NCBI RefSeq assembly: GCF_900070365.1
Contig: NZ_LN850107.1
Location: 806,001-870,000 of the forward strand
Reading direction: 5' to 3'
Source of the DNA: Alloactinosynnema sp. L-07
GTDB lineage: Bacteria > Actinomycetota > Actinomycetes > Mycobacteriales > Pseudonocardiaceae
DNA length: 64,000 nt
The notes under the pieces are model-generated. The model saw nothing but the letters and a program-made list of their open reading frames with translations, had not been told where the DNA came from and ran no database searches. The first letter of the stretch is position 1; each line of letters opens with the position of its first letter. The translations under genes were made by a program, and so were the position numbers. Shown one piece after another: positions 8,500-18,263 of this stretch.

Positions 8500-9927
8500 A
8501 TGACCAACACTCCAGCGGCCGCGCGGACCGACTCCGGCGGCGCGATCTCCGACTTCGGCATCGACACCACCACCCAGTCCACGGGTGAGGCGGTGCGTGA
8601 CTTCTTCGCCCGCCTGCGTGGCGGCGACCTCGGCTCGATGCCCGCCGTGCTCGGCCTGGCCGCGCTCGTCGTCTACTTCTGGACCCAGTCCGAGAACTTC
8701 CTGACCCTGGACAACACCGCGAACCTGATCGCCCAGGGCGCGGGCAAGATGATCATCGCCATGGGTTTGGTCTTCGTCCTGCTGCTCGGCGAGATCGACC
8801 TGTCGGCCGGTACCGCGTCGGGTGTGTGCGCCGCGGTGATGGCGATGCACTACGTGCGCTCCGGGAACCTGTTGGGCGGCATGGGTTCCACGGTGTTCTA
8901 CGTCTTCGTCGGCGGCATGGTCGTCGCCGCGCTGCTCGCGGTGTTCATGCGGATCTGGGCGGGCGCGGTCCTGGCCATGGTCGCGGTCACGATCGCGATG
9001 ATCGGCGCGGCGCCGAACCCGTGGATCGAGATGCTGCTCGCCCTGTGCGTCGGCACCGCGATCGGTGTGATCACCGGGTTTCTGGTGTCGAAGATCGGCA
9101 TGCCGTCGTTCGTGGTGACCCTGGCACTGTTCATCACCTGGCAGGGCGTGATCCTGCAGTTCATCGGCCAGGGCGGGGTACTCGGCATCGGCACCCAGCC
9201 GGTGCTGTTCAACGTCGCCAACGGCAACCTGTCGGTGCTGGGCAGCTGGATCCTGTTCGCGGTGATCGCCGTCGGCTATGGGGGCGTGGTGCTCGGCGAG
9301 CACTTCATCCGGCTGAGCAAGGGGCTGGTGACCGCGCCGACGCCGATCGTGCTGGCCAAGGTGGCCGGGATCACCGTGCTCGCCGCGCTGGCCACCTTCG
9401 CGCTGACGGTCAACCGGTCGCCCAACGACTTCGTGGTGATCCAAGGCGTGCCGTACGTGGTCCCGATCGTCCTGGTCCTGCTGGTCGCGGGCACCTACGT
9501 GCTCAACCGGACCCGCTACGGCCGCCACATCTACGCCGTCGGCGGCAACGCCGAGGCGGCCCGCCGTGCGGGCATCAACGTGCCCAAGATCCGGGCCAGC
9601 GTGTTCATCGTCTGCTCGTCGGTGGCCGCGATCGGTGCCATCGTCTACTCCTCGAAGGTAGGGTCGGTCGACCCCCAAGCGGGTGGTCTCAATACGCTGC
9701 TGTTCGCCGTGGGCGCGGCGGTGATCGGTGGGACGTCGCTGTTCGGCGGTCGGGGCAAGGTCATCCACGCGGTGATCGGCGGGCTGGTGCTCGCCGTGGT
9801 GGAGAACGGTCTCGGCCTGCTGCAGCAACCCGCCGCGGTGGTCAACATCGTCACCGGGCTGGTTCTCCTGCTGGCCGCGACGGTCGACGCGCTGTCCCGC
9901 AGGCGGGCGGCGGTGGCGGGCAGGTAG
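8500..9927 (+). CDS. xylH: Sugar ABC transporter permease (xylose type)
   Basis: A 475-residue membrane permease of the BPD_transp_2 family that forms the sugar channel of the importer. After a soluble leader of about 45 residues there are at least ten hydrophobic segments. The motifs GLVFVLLLGEIDLSAGT and GTSLFGGRGK in the C-terminal part are typical of ribose/xylose-class permeases, and the loop NRTRYGRHIYAVGGNAEAARRAGI matches the conserved cytoplasmic coupling region. It starts 8 bases after the ATPase stop and ends 10 bases before the ROK gene, so all four genes are one transcription unit. At 475 residues it is longer than E. coli XylH (about 390), owing to the leader and central loops. 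Confidence 0.92.
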   Translation: MTNTPAAARTDSGGAISDFGIDTTTQSTGEAVRDFFARLRGGDLGSMPAVLGLAALVVYFWTQSENFLTLDNTANLIAQGAGKMIIAMGLVFVLLLGEIDLSAGTASGVCAAVMAMHYVRSGNLLGGMGSTVFYVFVGGMVVAALLAVFMRIWAGAVLAMVAVTIAMIGAAPNPWIEMLLALCVGTAIGVITGFLVSKIGMPSFVVTLALFITWQGVILQFIGQGGVLGIGTQPVLFNVANGNLSVLGSWILFAVIAVGYGGVVLGEHFIRLSKGLVTAPTPIVLAKVAGITVLAALATFALTVNRSPNDFVVIQGVPYVVPIVLVLLVAGTYVLNRTRYGRHIYAVGGNAEAARRAGINVPKIRASVFIVCSSVAAIGAIVYSSKVGSVDPQAGGLNTLLFAVGAAVIGGTSLFGGRGKVIHAVIGGLVLAVVENGLGLLQQPAAVVNIVTGLVLLLAATVDALSRRRAAVAGR

Positions 9928-9937
9928 GGGAGGGCTG

Positions 9938-11098
9938 GTGAGCACACCGACGGCGGGCGCGCGGCCCGACGAGGTGCGCAGGCACAACCGCACCGCTCTG
10001 CTGCGCCGCCTGCACGTCGACGGGCCGAGCACCCGGGCCGAGCTGGCCACGGAACTGGGCCTCAACCGCAGCACGATCAAGGCGCTGGTCGACGGCCTGG
10101 CCGAGTCGGGGATCGTGCAGGAACGAGTGCCGCGGGCGCGGTCGGGGGCGGGCAGGCCCTCGCTGCTGGTGCTGCCGCAGCCGCAGGCCGCGGTGGTGCT
10201 CGCCGTCGACATCCGGGTCGAGCAGGTCGCCATCGCGCTGGTCGGGCTCGGCGGGGAGATGCTGGGCCGCAACCGGTGGAACCTGCACGGCCGCACCCGC
10301 GAACCCGACGAGGTGATCACCCACATCGTCGAGTCGACGAGGGTGCTGGCCGAGGAGTTGGACGTGAAGACCTTCGGTGTCGGCGTCTCGGTGCCCGGCG
10401 TGGTCCGCCGGTCCGACGGCTTCGTGCACGAGGCGCCCAACCTGCGCTGGCGCGACGTGCCGCTGGGCGACCGCCTCGGTGCCACGCTGGGTGTGCCGAT
10501 CCGGGTCGGCAACGACGCCGAGATCGGCGCCCTGGCCGAGCACCTGCGCGGCGCGGCGCGGGGTTCCGAGGACGTCGTCTATGTCTCCGCCGACATCGGT
10601 GTCGGCGCGGGCGTGATCTCCGACGGCGCGGCGCTGCGGGGGACCGGCGGATACATCGGCGAACTCGGCCACATGGTGGTCAACCCGGCCGGGCGCGACT
10701 GCCACTGCGGCAGCCGCGGGTGCTGGGAGACCGAGGTGGGCGAGCTGGCCATGTGCCGCGCGCTGTCGCTGCCCGAGGGTTCTCCGCGCGGGGCCGTGGT
10801 GGCCGAATTGCGGGCACTGCGGCCAGGCGACGACACGCTTGCCGAGTTCCGGCGGTGGCTCACCATCGGCGTGATCAACATCGTCAACGCGTTCAGCCCG
10901 GAGCTGGTCGTGCTGGGCGACCTGTTCACCGCGTTGCCCCGAGACTTGGTCGACGCAGTCGGCTTGGAGGTGGGCAAGCGCAGCCTGGTGAGCCGCGCCA
11001 TCGGCGGTACCCGCATCCTCCCGTCCACCCTCGGCGCGGACGGGAAACTGATCGGGGCCGCGGAACTGGCCTTCGAGCCGGTCCTGGGCACCGTCTGA
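9938..11098 (+). CDS. ROK family transcriptional regulator (XylR-like)
   Basis: A 386-residue repressor combining an N-terminal winged helix-turn-helix (about residues 15-70, with TRAELATELGLNRSTIKALVDGL) and a ROK sugar-kinase fold. The zinc motif CHCGSRGCWE, typical of ROK repressors, is at about 248-258. As last gene of the transporter operon it probably binds the ATGTTGTG inverted repeat upstream of xylF and releases it when a sugar is bound; this is inferred. The GTG at 9938 is preceded by GGGGAGGG. It could instead respond to another aldose, since only the binding protein family argues for xylose. Confidence 0.88.
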   Translation: MSTPTAGARPDEVRRHNRTALLRRLHVDGPSTRAELATELGLNRSTIKALVDGLAESGIVQERVPRARSGAGRPSLLVLPQPQAAVVLAVDIRVEQVAIALVGLGGEMLGRNRWNLHGRTREPDEVITHIVESTRVLAEELDVKTFGVGVSVPGVVRRSDGFVHEAPNLRWRDVPLGDRLGATLGVPIRVGNDAEIGALAEHLRGAARGSEDVVYVSADIGVGAGVISDGAALRGTGGYIGELGHMVVNPAGRDCHCGSRGCWETEVGELAMCRALSLPEGSPRGAVVAELRALRPGDDTLAEFRRWLTIGVINIVNAFSPELVVLGDLFTALPRDLVDAVGLEVGKRSLVSRAIGGTRILPSTLGADGKLIGAAELAFEPVLGTV

Positions 11099-11125
11099 CG
11101 CGTCAGGTCGCCTCGGGAAAGAGAA

Positions 11126-11154
11126 CGGGCGGCACCCTTGAGGGGTGCCGCCCG
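11126..11154. terminator. Bidirectional hairpin terminator between the ROK gene and DUF7455
   Basis: CGGGCGGCACCC, a TTGA loop, then GGGTGCCGCCCG form a 12-bp stem in the 78-base gap between two convergent genes. There is no strong U-run, common for terminators in high-GC actinomycetes. Confidence 0.75.
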
Positions 11155-11176
11155 CTTGACGGATCAGGACGTGGGA

Positions 11177-11359
11177 TCAGCCCTTCTGGAGCTCGGCCGC
11201 CAGCTCGCGCAGTCGCACCTCGTGCGCGCGGGCGTGGTGGCCGCAGAACAGTAGCTCTCCTCCGGAGGGAAGTACGGCGCGAACCTGTGCGGCGGCGCCG
11301 CAGCGGTCGCACCGATCGGCAGCGGTCAGCTCGGGGCGGGTGAGCGTCGTTGTCGTCAT
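11177..11359 (-). CDS. DUF7455 family small zinc-ribbon-like protein
   Basis: A 60-residue protein with CDRCGAAAQ near residue 17 and CGHHARAH near residue 39, giving a CxxC and a CxHH pair that could bind one zinc ion. Small proteins of this type are widespread in actinobacteria and commonly sit beside the principal sigma factor gene, as here. No activity is known. The ATG at 11359 follows GGGAGAACTCCC at fair spacing. It is on the same strand as sigA but separated by about 380 bases and a terminator, so it has its own promoter. Confidence 0.8.
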   Translation of the reverse strand: MTTTTLTRPELTAADRCDRCGAAAQVRAVLPSGGELLFCGHHARAHEVRLRELAAELQKG

Positions 11360-11685
11360 GGGAGTTCTCCCTCCGTCCCGGCACCGGATGGCCCGGCGCC
11401 CTCATCGGCCGTGAACCCGGTGGCTGGTGACTCCGCCGTGTTCACGATTCCTACTCTTACAGACGCGCGAGCGAATAGCAGTGTTCCCGCGCCCACATAG
11501 CAATCAGGTAACCCTGGATTAACCCGGTCGGCCTAGCCATTCGCCCCGAAATCGACTGGGAGCAGGGCATATCGATCAACGAGTCCATGGTCAAAACGCC
11601 CGGTCGCTGCCCCTTGTTCACCACGGGCGAACACGTCCACGACTCGGGAACGTGACGCCTGCCACATCCGATCGTCGCTCTGTGT
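11360..11685. other. Gene-free stretch between DUF7455 and sigA
   Basis: No convincing coding frame. The stretch should hold the promoter of the DUF7455 gene on the minus strand and the 3' end of the sigA transcript. It is less GC-rich than its neighbours around 11450-11530. I see no tRNA or obvious structured RNA. Confidence 0.5.
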
Positions 11686-11727
11686 AAAGAAAGACGCCGC
11701 CCGCGCCACGAAGGCACGAGCGGCGTC
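11686..11727 (-). terminator. Intrinsic terminator of sigA
   Basis: On the minus strand GACGCCGC and GCGGCGTC pair as an 8-bp outer stem, with further GC pairing inside, followed by TTTCTTT. It lies 15 bases past the sigA stop. Confidence 0.75.
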
Positions 11728-11741
11728 GTAAATCCCGTGGC

Positions 11742-13061
<1,320 letters not shown>

Positions 13062-13234
13062 GTACGCCCTTTCACAACTGTCCATCACGGCGGCGCCCGA
13101 GGGGAAAACGTCTGGTCGCCGCCGGAGTTCGGGGGAGTGCCCTGCGGCTGCTGAGCCAGGGGCGTGTTCCATTGTAGCGACGTGCGGCGTTTCGTCGGGA
13201 CACGCCAAGCCGGAAAGTCGCCGGGGTCGACCCC

Positions 13235-13975
13235 TCAGCCGTCCGCGGCGGCCACCGCGGCTCCCACGATGCCCGCGTCATTGCGCAGCTCAGCGGCCAC
13301 GATCTTGGTCCGGACGTCGAGCAGCGGCAGCCACTTGTCCGCCTTCTTGCTGACTCCGCCGCCGACGATGATCAGGTCCGGCCAGATCAGGTTCTCCAGG
13401 CTGGTGATGTAGCGGGTGACCCGGTGGGCCCACTCGCCCCAGGAGAGGTTCTCCTCTTCCTTGATCGAGGCCGCGGCCCGGGTCTCGGCGTCGTGGCCGT
13501 CGACCTCCAGGTGGCCGAACTCGGTGTTGGGCACGAGTTCGCCGTCGAGGAACAGGGCACTGCCGATGCCGGTGCCGAAGGTCAGCAGCACGACCACGCC
13601 GTCGCGGTCGCCCGGCCAGCCGTAGCGGATCTCGGCCACCCCGGCGGCGTCGGCGTCGTTGAGCACGACCACCTCCCGCTCCAAGCGCTTGCCGAACAGG
13701 GCGGCGGCGTCGGTGTCCAGCCACGACTTGTCGATGTTGGCCGCGGTGTGCGCGACGCCCTTCTTGACCACCGCGGGCAGCGTCACCCCGACCGGTCCGT
13801 CCCAGCCGAACTTGCCGACGATCTCGGCGACGACGTCGGCGACCGCGTCCGGGGTGGACGGGTTCGGGGTGGGGATGCGTAGGCGTTCGCCGTCCAACCT
13901 GCCCGTGACCAGGTCCACCACGCCGCCCTTGATGCCGGAGCCGCCGATGTCCACGCCGAAGCCAGTCGCGCCCAT
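13235..13975 (-). CDS. ppgK: Polyphosphate glucokinase
   Basis: A 246-residue ROK-family kinase that phosphorylates glucose with polyphosphate or ATP. It begins [18 protein letters not shown], the phosphate-binding motif near residue 4-21, contains [14 protein letters not shown], and has [15 protein letters not shown] with the catalytic-site His/Glu cluster. The motif [12 protein letters not shown] is typical of the actinobacterial polyphosphate enzyme. The ATG at 13975 is preceded by AGGAAGG; a frame open to 14017 overlaps the opposite suhB promoter region. It lies upstream of sigA on the same strand with a 173-base gap. Confidence 0.93.
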   Translation of the reverse strand: MGATGFGVDIGGSGIKGGVVDLVTGRLDGERLRIPTPNPSTPDAVADVVAEIVGKFGWDGPVGVTLPAVVKKGVAHTAANIDKSWLDTDAAALFGKRLEREVVVLNDADAAGVAEIRYGWPGDRDGVVVLLTFGTGIGSALFLDGELVPNTEFGHLEVDGHDAETRAAASIKEEENLSWGEWAHRVTRYITSLENLIWPDLIIVGGGVSKKADKWLPLLDVRTKIVAAELRNDAGIVGAAVAAADG

Positions 13976-14052
13976 GCCGGACCTTCCTACTCGATTCAGA
14001 ACCATTGCCGCAGACATTAGCCGCCGCCGTCCGCTTGTGGTCGGATAGTGGT

Positions 14053-14853
14053 GTGAGCCATTCCAACAGCGACCTGCTGAAGATCGCCGTGACAGTCGCG
14101 ACCGAGGCGGGCGACCTCGTGCGCACCGAGCGGTCCAAGGCCATCCAGGACGTCGACACCAAGTCCACCGCCACCGACGTCGTCACCGCCGCGGACAAAG
14201 CGGCCGAGGTACTGATTCGCGACCGGCTGGCCGACCTGCGCCCGGACGACGCGGTGCTCGGCGAGGAGGAGGGCGGTGCCGTGGGGGCCGGGGTGACCTG
14301 GGTGGTCGACCCGATCGACGGCACGGTCAACTACCTCTACGGCTACCCCTGGTACTGCGTGTCCGTCGCCGCCCAGGTCGACGGGGTCTCGGTGGCGGGC
14401 ACGGTGATCGAACCGGTCAGCGGTCGGCAGTGGACCGCGGTGCGCGGCGGGGGAGCGTTCCTCGACGGCCTGCCGCTGTCGGTGTCGCGGCCGGAGTCGG
14501 TGGAGCTGTCGCTGGTGGCCACCGGGTTCGCCTACTCGCGGGAGCGTCGGATCGCGCAGGCAGCGGTGGCGGCGCGGGTGGCGGGTCGGGTTCGTGACAT
14601 CCGCCGGTCAGGGTCGTCGGCGTTGGACCTTTGCTCGGTGGCCGCGGGGTGGGTTGACGCTTACTACGAGCGCGGGCTGTCCGCATGGGACTGGGCGGCG
14701 GGAGCGTTGATCGCCGCCGAAGCAGGCGCTGTGGTCACTCTTCCCGGCGCCGCGCCGGAACTGGGCACGGACACGATGTTCGCCGCTTCGCCGTCGATTG
14801 TGGATGGGCTGCGTCAGGTGTTGGTTGAGGAAGGTGTGGGCGGGGACTATTAG
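14053..14853 (+). CDS. suhB: Inositol monophosphatase family protein (SuhB-like)
   Basis: A 266-residue magnesium-dependent sugar phosphatase. The metal-binding motifs are visible: GEEEGG (about residue 75), [18 protein letters not shown] (about 86-103) and the C-terminal [17 protein letters not shown]. Substrates in the family include inositol-1-phosphate and related phosphates; in mycobacteria the syntenic enzyme is SuhB. The GTG at 14053 fits the family start; the frame extends upstream to 14005 with unlike residues. The gene is divergent from ppgK with about 77 bases between starts, so the two promoters overlap. No strong ribosome site is seen, so it may be leaderless. Confidence 0.9.
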   Translation: MSHSNSDLLKIAVTVATEAGDLVRTERSKAIQDVDTKSTATDVVTAADKAAEVLIRDRLADLRPDDAVLGEEEGGAVGAGVTWVVDPIDGTVNYLYGYPWYCVSVAAQVDGVSVAGTVIEPVSGRQWTAVRGGGAFLDGLPLSVSRPESVELSLVATGFAYSRERRIAQAAVAARVAGRVRDIRRSGSSALDLCSVAAGWVDAYYERGLSAWDWAAGALIAAEAGAVVTLPGAAPELGTDTMFAASPSIVDGLRQVLVEEGVGGDY

Positions 14854-14866
14854 GGCGTGCTGCGGC

Positions 14867-15005
14867 GCCTGTTTGGGTGGTTCGCCTTGATTTGGGGCCC
14901 CTCGAATGGGCCTGCGCGGGCTAAAAAGGTGGGCGAGGTGAAGCCCACCCGCGCCGAAAGTTTAGGCCCATTCACCCCAAATCAAGGCGAACCACCCAAA
15001 CAGGC
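14867..15005. repeat. 139-nt nested palindromic element between suhB and cei
   Basis: The outer arms at 14867-14897 and 14975-15005 are perfect 31-base inverted copies. Inside them AGGCCCATTC at 14963-14972 pairs with GAATGGGCCT at 14904-14913, and GGTGGGC at 14928-14934 pairs with GCCCACC at 14943-14949. The whole can fold into one very long hairpin. It sits between convergent genes, so it could be a two-way terminator, but the length and arm perfection suggest a miniature or REP-like mobile palindrome. No coding capacity and no flanking direct repeat was recognised. Confidence 0.85.
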
Positions 15006-15046
15006 CGTTCTGCTGGGCCCGTTGCGTTTGTGCTGGTGGAGGCCTT

Positions 15047-15745
15047 CTAACAGCGGATGTCCAGGGCTGTGGTGATCAGTTCTGATGGGATCGGGGCTGC
15101 GCTTGAGCCGTCCGAGAGCAGGCCGCCTTGGTCTGGGTTGGACTGTGCCCATTCGGCCAGGAGGTCCAATATCCGACGGGCTTCCGGGCGAGGCTTGAGG
15201 TGGTCGAACAGCTTGCCCACGGCCAAGTCGACCGTCGCGTCCTGCCTGTCGTCCTTCACCAGTTCCGCGCACGGCTCCAGCAGGTTCAGCGTGCGGGCCA
15301 CGGCCATCCCCTGCTGGCCGAAGCGGATCTGGGTCCGGCATGACAGCGAACCCTCGGGATAGAGCGTGTCGTCCCCGGGGGCGGCGATCTGGGTGAAGCC
15401 GAGTTCGCGCAGCGTCTCGGTGACCGTGGTGGCCTGGCGTCGGGTTCCGCTGGCGTTGAGGACGCGGACCAGAGCGGTGGCCGCGGGCGCGGGCGAGGTG
15501 CGGTCCAGGCTGGTGCGGTCCATCGGTTGACCGACCAGCGGAGCGGGAACGCCCTCCACCGGAACCCCAGCGGGCGGCGGGTTGCAGCTCATCGTGCGCG
15601 AGCCCGCCTCGTCGGTCTTGATCACCTGGAGCCAGACGACGCCCGCGGCAACGCCTAGCAGCACGATCAGGATGAGCGCCGGGAGCGGGCGACGCTTTCG
15701 ATACCCGCTCGGACGCCCACCCCGCGTCAGGTTCCCGGCCGGCAC
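15047..15745 (-). CDS. cei: Envelope integrity protein Cei-like, LytR_C domain
   Basis: A 232-residue membrane-anchored protein. A short basic N-terminus (YRKRRPLPA) precedes one membrane helix (LILIVLLGVAAGVVWLQVI), and the exported part carries a LytR_C-type domain with VLNASGTRRQATTVTETLRELGF. In mycobacteria the syntenic gene is cei (Rv2700), needed for cell envelope integrity. The GTG at 15745 is chosen because GAGAGGA precedes it by seven bases; an upstream ATG at 15790 has no such site. The gene converges on suhB, with the large palindrome between them, and diverges from the DUF4193 gene. Exact biochemical role is not known. Confidence 0.85.
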   Translation of the reverse strand: MPAGNLTRGGRPSGYRKRRPLPALILIVLLGVAAGVVWLQVIKTDEAGSRTMSCNPPPAGVPVEGVPAPLVGQPMDRTSLDRTSPAPAATALVRVLNASGTRRQATTVTETLRELGFTQIAAPGDDTLYPEGSLSCRTQIRFGQQGMAVARTLNLLEPCAELVKDDRQDATVDLAVGKLFDHLKPRPEARRILDLLAEWAQSNPDQGGLLSDGSSAAPIPSELITTALDIRC

Positions 15746-16152
15746 GAGCGGGTCCTCTCTACGGACTTCATGCCCTACCCCCGCAGGCATTCGGAGTGAG
15801 CGTGACTCACTCGACAGTCGATGGTGATCAGCCTATTCGGTTTGGCGGATTCCGCAGCCCGACACCCCCGTCGTGTCCGGACCGCAACCCTGGGTTCGAG
15901 CTTCGCATCCGGGCGGCCGACGCGCCCGAAACACCCCCAGACGGGTGATGCGGTGCGGGACGGGCCGTAGATGAGCTACCCTCTGCCCGCTCCGGTCGCC
16001 GAAGACGTCCAGCCGAATCGATTCCGATGGCTGCCTGACCCTGACGCGACCGGCGAGACCTCCGTCACTCGATTGGCGGGCACAAACCGGGGCGCTGGAA
16101 CGTTGACCAGCGGCACGACCCACATCCTGATGGACCGCAGGGGTGAAAGACG
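15746..16152. promoter_or_regulatory. Divergent regulatory region between cei and DUF4193
   Basis: About 400 bases without a convincing gene, holding promoters for both flanking genes. The clearest element is GAGTGAG CGTGA CTCACTC at 15794-15812, a perfect inverted repeat with 7-base arms about 50 bases upstream of the cei start. It may be an operator or a 5' leader hairpin. No regulator can be named. Confidence 0.5.
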
Positions 16153-16461
16153 ATGGCTACCGACTACGACGCACCACGCCGCAGCGAGGCGGACGATCTC
16201 GCGGAGGACTCCCTAGAGGAACTCAAGGCGCGACGGAACGAAACCCAGTCCGGCGTCGTCGATGTCGACGAGACGGACACGGCGGAGAGCTTCGAGCTGC
16301 CCGGCGCCGACTTGTCGGCGTTGTCCGGCGAGGACCTCACCGTCCGCGTGGTGCCCAAGCAAGCAGACGAGTTCACCTGCTCGAAGTGCTTCCTTGTGCA
16401 TCACCGCAGCCGACTCGCCGAGGACAACAACGGCGTTTTCGTCTGCCGGGACTGCGCGTAA
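16153..16461 (+). CDS. DUF4193 family protein
   Basis: A 102-residue acidic protein. The N-terminal half is rich in Asp and Glu (EADDLAEDSLEELKARRNE) and the C-terminus holds FTCSKCFLVHHRSRL and FVCRDCA, two CxxC knuckles suited to one structural zinc. The family is confined to actinobacteria and always sits in this neighbourhood; no function is established. The ATG at 16153 is preceded by GAAAG. A strong terminator follows, so it is a single-gene unit. A link to RNA polymerase or ribosome regulation would be speculation. Confidence 0.88.
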   Translation: MATDYDAPRRSEADDLAEDSLEELKARRNETQSGVVDVDETDTAESFELPGADLSALSGEDLTVRVVPKQADEFTCSKCFLVHHRSRLAEDNNGVFVCRDCA

Positions 16462-16510
16462 GCCCACGACGCGCGGCCCCCGGCAGGGGCTGACCACACC
16501 GACGACAAAA

Positions 16511-16540
16511 CAGCCGGGCACCCGATGGGGTGCCCGGCTG
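16511..16540. terminator. Bidirectional terminator between DUF4193 and DUF3093
   Basis: CAGCCGGGCACCC, loop GATG, then GGGTGCCCGGCTG form a 13-bp perfect stem between two convergent genes; GACGAC and GTCGTC outside could extend it. Confidence 0.85.
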
Positions 16541-16550
16541 TCGTCGTGCG

Positions 16551-17030
16551 TCAGTCCTGGCGCAGGGCGGCGACCAGCGCGGCGGGCTTGCGCGTGCTGA
16601 ACACCCAGTACGGCGTCGGGTCGGCCGGGTCGGTGATCTGGACCCGCACCAGCGGCCCGACCCAGCCCCGGTGCAGCATGAACGCCGCCGGGTCCAGGCT
16701 CCGGCCGAGCACCTTGCGCTTGTCGCCCGCGCCGAAGGTCTCGACGGTGCCGAGGAACTCCAGCGGCACGTGCGCGTCGCCGACCTTCAGTTCGCCGTCC
16801 TCCACCGTGACCTTGGTGCGCCCGGAGCGCACGATCAGCAGCAGCGTCATGGGCAGGAGCACGACATAGGGCAGCCACGAGCGCACGCCCGGATAGCCCA
16901 TGTGGATCTCGGCGGCGAGCAGCCCGGCCGCCAGCAACGGCAGTGGCCACCAGTACCACGTCACGTACAGCCGCTCCGCGAACTGTTGGCCGGTGGTCGT
17001 CGAAGGGGCCGTGCCTGAGCTGTCTGTCAC
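16551..17030 (-). CDS. DUF3093 family membrane protein
   Basis: A 159-residue protein with two adjacent hydrophobic segments ([18 protein letters not shown] and [16 protein letters not shown]) in the first 70 residues, then a compact soluble domain that includes [20 protein letters not shown] and ends in [18 protein letters not shown]. This matches the actinobacterial DUF3093 family, located between DUF4193 and dut in mycobacteria too. I take the GTG at 17030; the frame stays open to 17495, but that part lies opposite dut and is not real. The gene is divergent from dut with a 24-base gap, so their promoters overlap. Confidence 0.85.
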   Translation of the reverse strand: MTDSSGTAPSTTTGQQFAERLYVTWYWWPLPLLAAGLLAAEIHMGYPGVRSWLPYVVLLPMTLLLIVRSGRTKVTVEDGELKVGDAHVPLEFLGTVETFGAGDKRKVLGRSLDPAAFMLHRGWVGPLVRVQITDPADPTPYWVFSTRKPAALVAALRQD

Positions 17031-17054
17031 CACCTCAGGGTAGTCTCGCCGCTC

Positions 17055-17531
17055 GTGTCCAGCGTGGAGGTCCTGCTCACCCGGTTGGATCCGGACGTGC
17101 CCCTGCCGTCGTACGCCCGCCCGGGTGACGCGGGGGCCGACCTGGTGACCACCGTGGACGTCATCATTCCGCCGGGCCGCCGGGTGACCGTCGGCACGGG
17201 GATCGCGATCGCTCTGCCCGTGGGCTACGCCGGGTTCGTCCATCCGCGTTCGGGTCTGGCGGCCAAGTCGGGGCTGAGCGTGGTCAACTCTCCTGGCACG
17301 ATCGATTCGGGGTACCGCGGCGAGATCAAAGTCTGTTTGATCAACCACGACCTGACCGCACCGATCAGCCTGCGCCGCGGCGACCGCGTCGCACAGCTGG
17401 TGGTGCAGCGGGTCGAGCACGCGGTGTTCCGCGAGGTGGACGACCTGGGGGAGTCCCAGCGCGGCACCGGCGGATACGGGTCGACCGGGGGGCACGAGGT
17501 GCTCACCGGCTCGGCGGGGACGGAGGACTAG
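17055..17531 (+). CDS. dut: Deoxyuridine 5'-triphosphate nucleotidohydrolase
   Basis: A 158-residue trimeric dUTPase that hydrolyses dUTP to dUMP and pyrophosphate, keeping uracil out of DNA and supplying dTMP synthesis. All five motifs are visible: RPGDAGADL (residues 22-30), [31 protein letters not shown] with the catalytic Asp, RGDRVAQLV, and the flexible C-terminal [11 protein letters not shown] that closes over the nucleotide. Length is normal. The GTG start at 17055 agrees with the family. It runs directly into the DUF3710 gene (stop and start adjacent). Confidence 0.96.
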   Translation: MSSVEVLLTRLDPDVPLPSYARPGDAGADLVTTVDVIIPPGRRVTVGTGIAIALPVGYAGFVHPRSGLAAKSGLSVVNSPGTIDSGYRGEIKVCLINHDLTAPISLRRGDRVAQLVVQRVEHAVFREVDDLGESQRGTGGYGSTGGHEVLTGSAGTED

Positions 17532-18176
17532 GTGGCACTGTTCGGAAAGCGCAAGCGCAAGGACGAGGAACCGCGCGTCGAGGAGGTCGAGTCACCGGAC
17601 TTCGACGAACTCGACGACGTCGACCAGGTCGACCGCGCTGACGGCCCCTACGACGAGTCCGAGGCGCCGGACGACGAGTCCCCCCGCCTCGACCTCGGCT
17701 CGCTGCGGATCCCGGTCCCCGACGGCGCCCAGCTGCAGGTGGAGATGGACCCGGCTGGCCCGGTGCGCGCGGTGCACGTGCTCACCCCCATCGGCCAGCT
17801 CACCCTCAACGCCTACGCCGCCCCCCGCTCCGGCGGCCTCTGGCGCGAAGTTTGCGGCGAACTCGCCGAACAACTCCGCACCGACGGCGCCTCGGTCCGC
17901 AGCCAGACCGGCGAGTGGGGCCAGGAACTGTCGGCTTCCCTGAACGAGGTCGCCCTGCGCTTCGTCGGCGTCGACGGCCCCCGCTGGATGCTGCGCGGCG
18001 TCGTGGCAGGCCCCCCGGAACTCGCCGACACCAGCACCGAGGCCTTGCGGGCGATGCTCCGCAACACGATCGTCGTACGCGGCACCCAGCCGATGCCGGT
18101 GCGCACCCCCCTGCAGATCGACCTGCCGCAAGCCATCGCCGAACACATCGCCCAAGCTGACCAGCAGCAGGCATAA
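17532..18176 (+). CDS. DUF3710 family protein
   Basis: A 214-residue soluble protein beginning with a Lys/Arg segment (FGKRKRKDEE) and an acidic stretch of about 40 residues, then a folded domain containing GSLRIPVPDGAQLQVEMDP, ITLNAYAAPRS-like strands and WMLRGVVAGPPELADTS. The family is actinobacterial, unknown in function, and always adjacent to dut. The start is immediately after the dut stop, so translation is probably coupled. Nothing in the sequence suggests an enzyme active site. Confidence 0.88.
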   Translation: MALFGKRKRKDEEPRVEEVESPDFDELDDVDQVDRADGPYDESEAPDDESPRLDLGSLRIPVPDGAQLQVEMDPAGPVRAVHVLTPIGQLTLNAYAAPRSGGLWREVCGELAEQLRTDGASVRSQTGEWGQELSASLNEVALRFVGVDGPRWMLRGVVAGPPELADTSTEALRAMLRNTIVVRGTQPMPVRTPLQIDLPQAIAEHIAQADQQQA

Positions 18177-18263
18177 CTCCGTTGGGCTGTCGTGTTCGGC
18201 CCGTTGCGCTCTGTGGGTGGGCGGGACCGGAAACCACTAGCCGACCACCACTAGGCTGATCGT

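Noticed and set aside
13062..13208. Longer N-terminus for sigA
   Set aside because: The GTG at 13061 has a ribosome site and family-like start; the added 49 residues lack similarity.
17031..17495. Extension of the DUF3093 frame to 314 residues
   Set aside because: The added part lies antisense to dut, and the DUF3093 domain starts after it.
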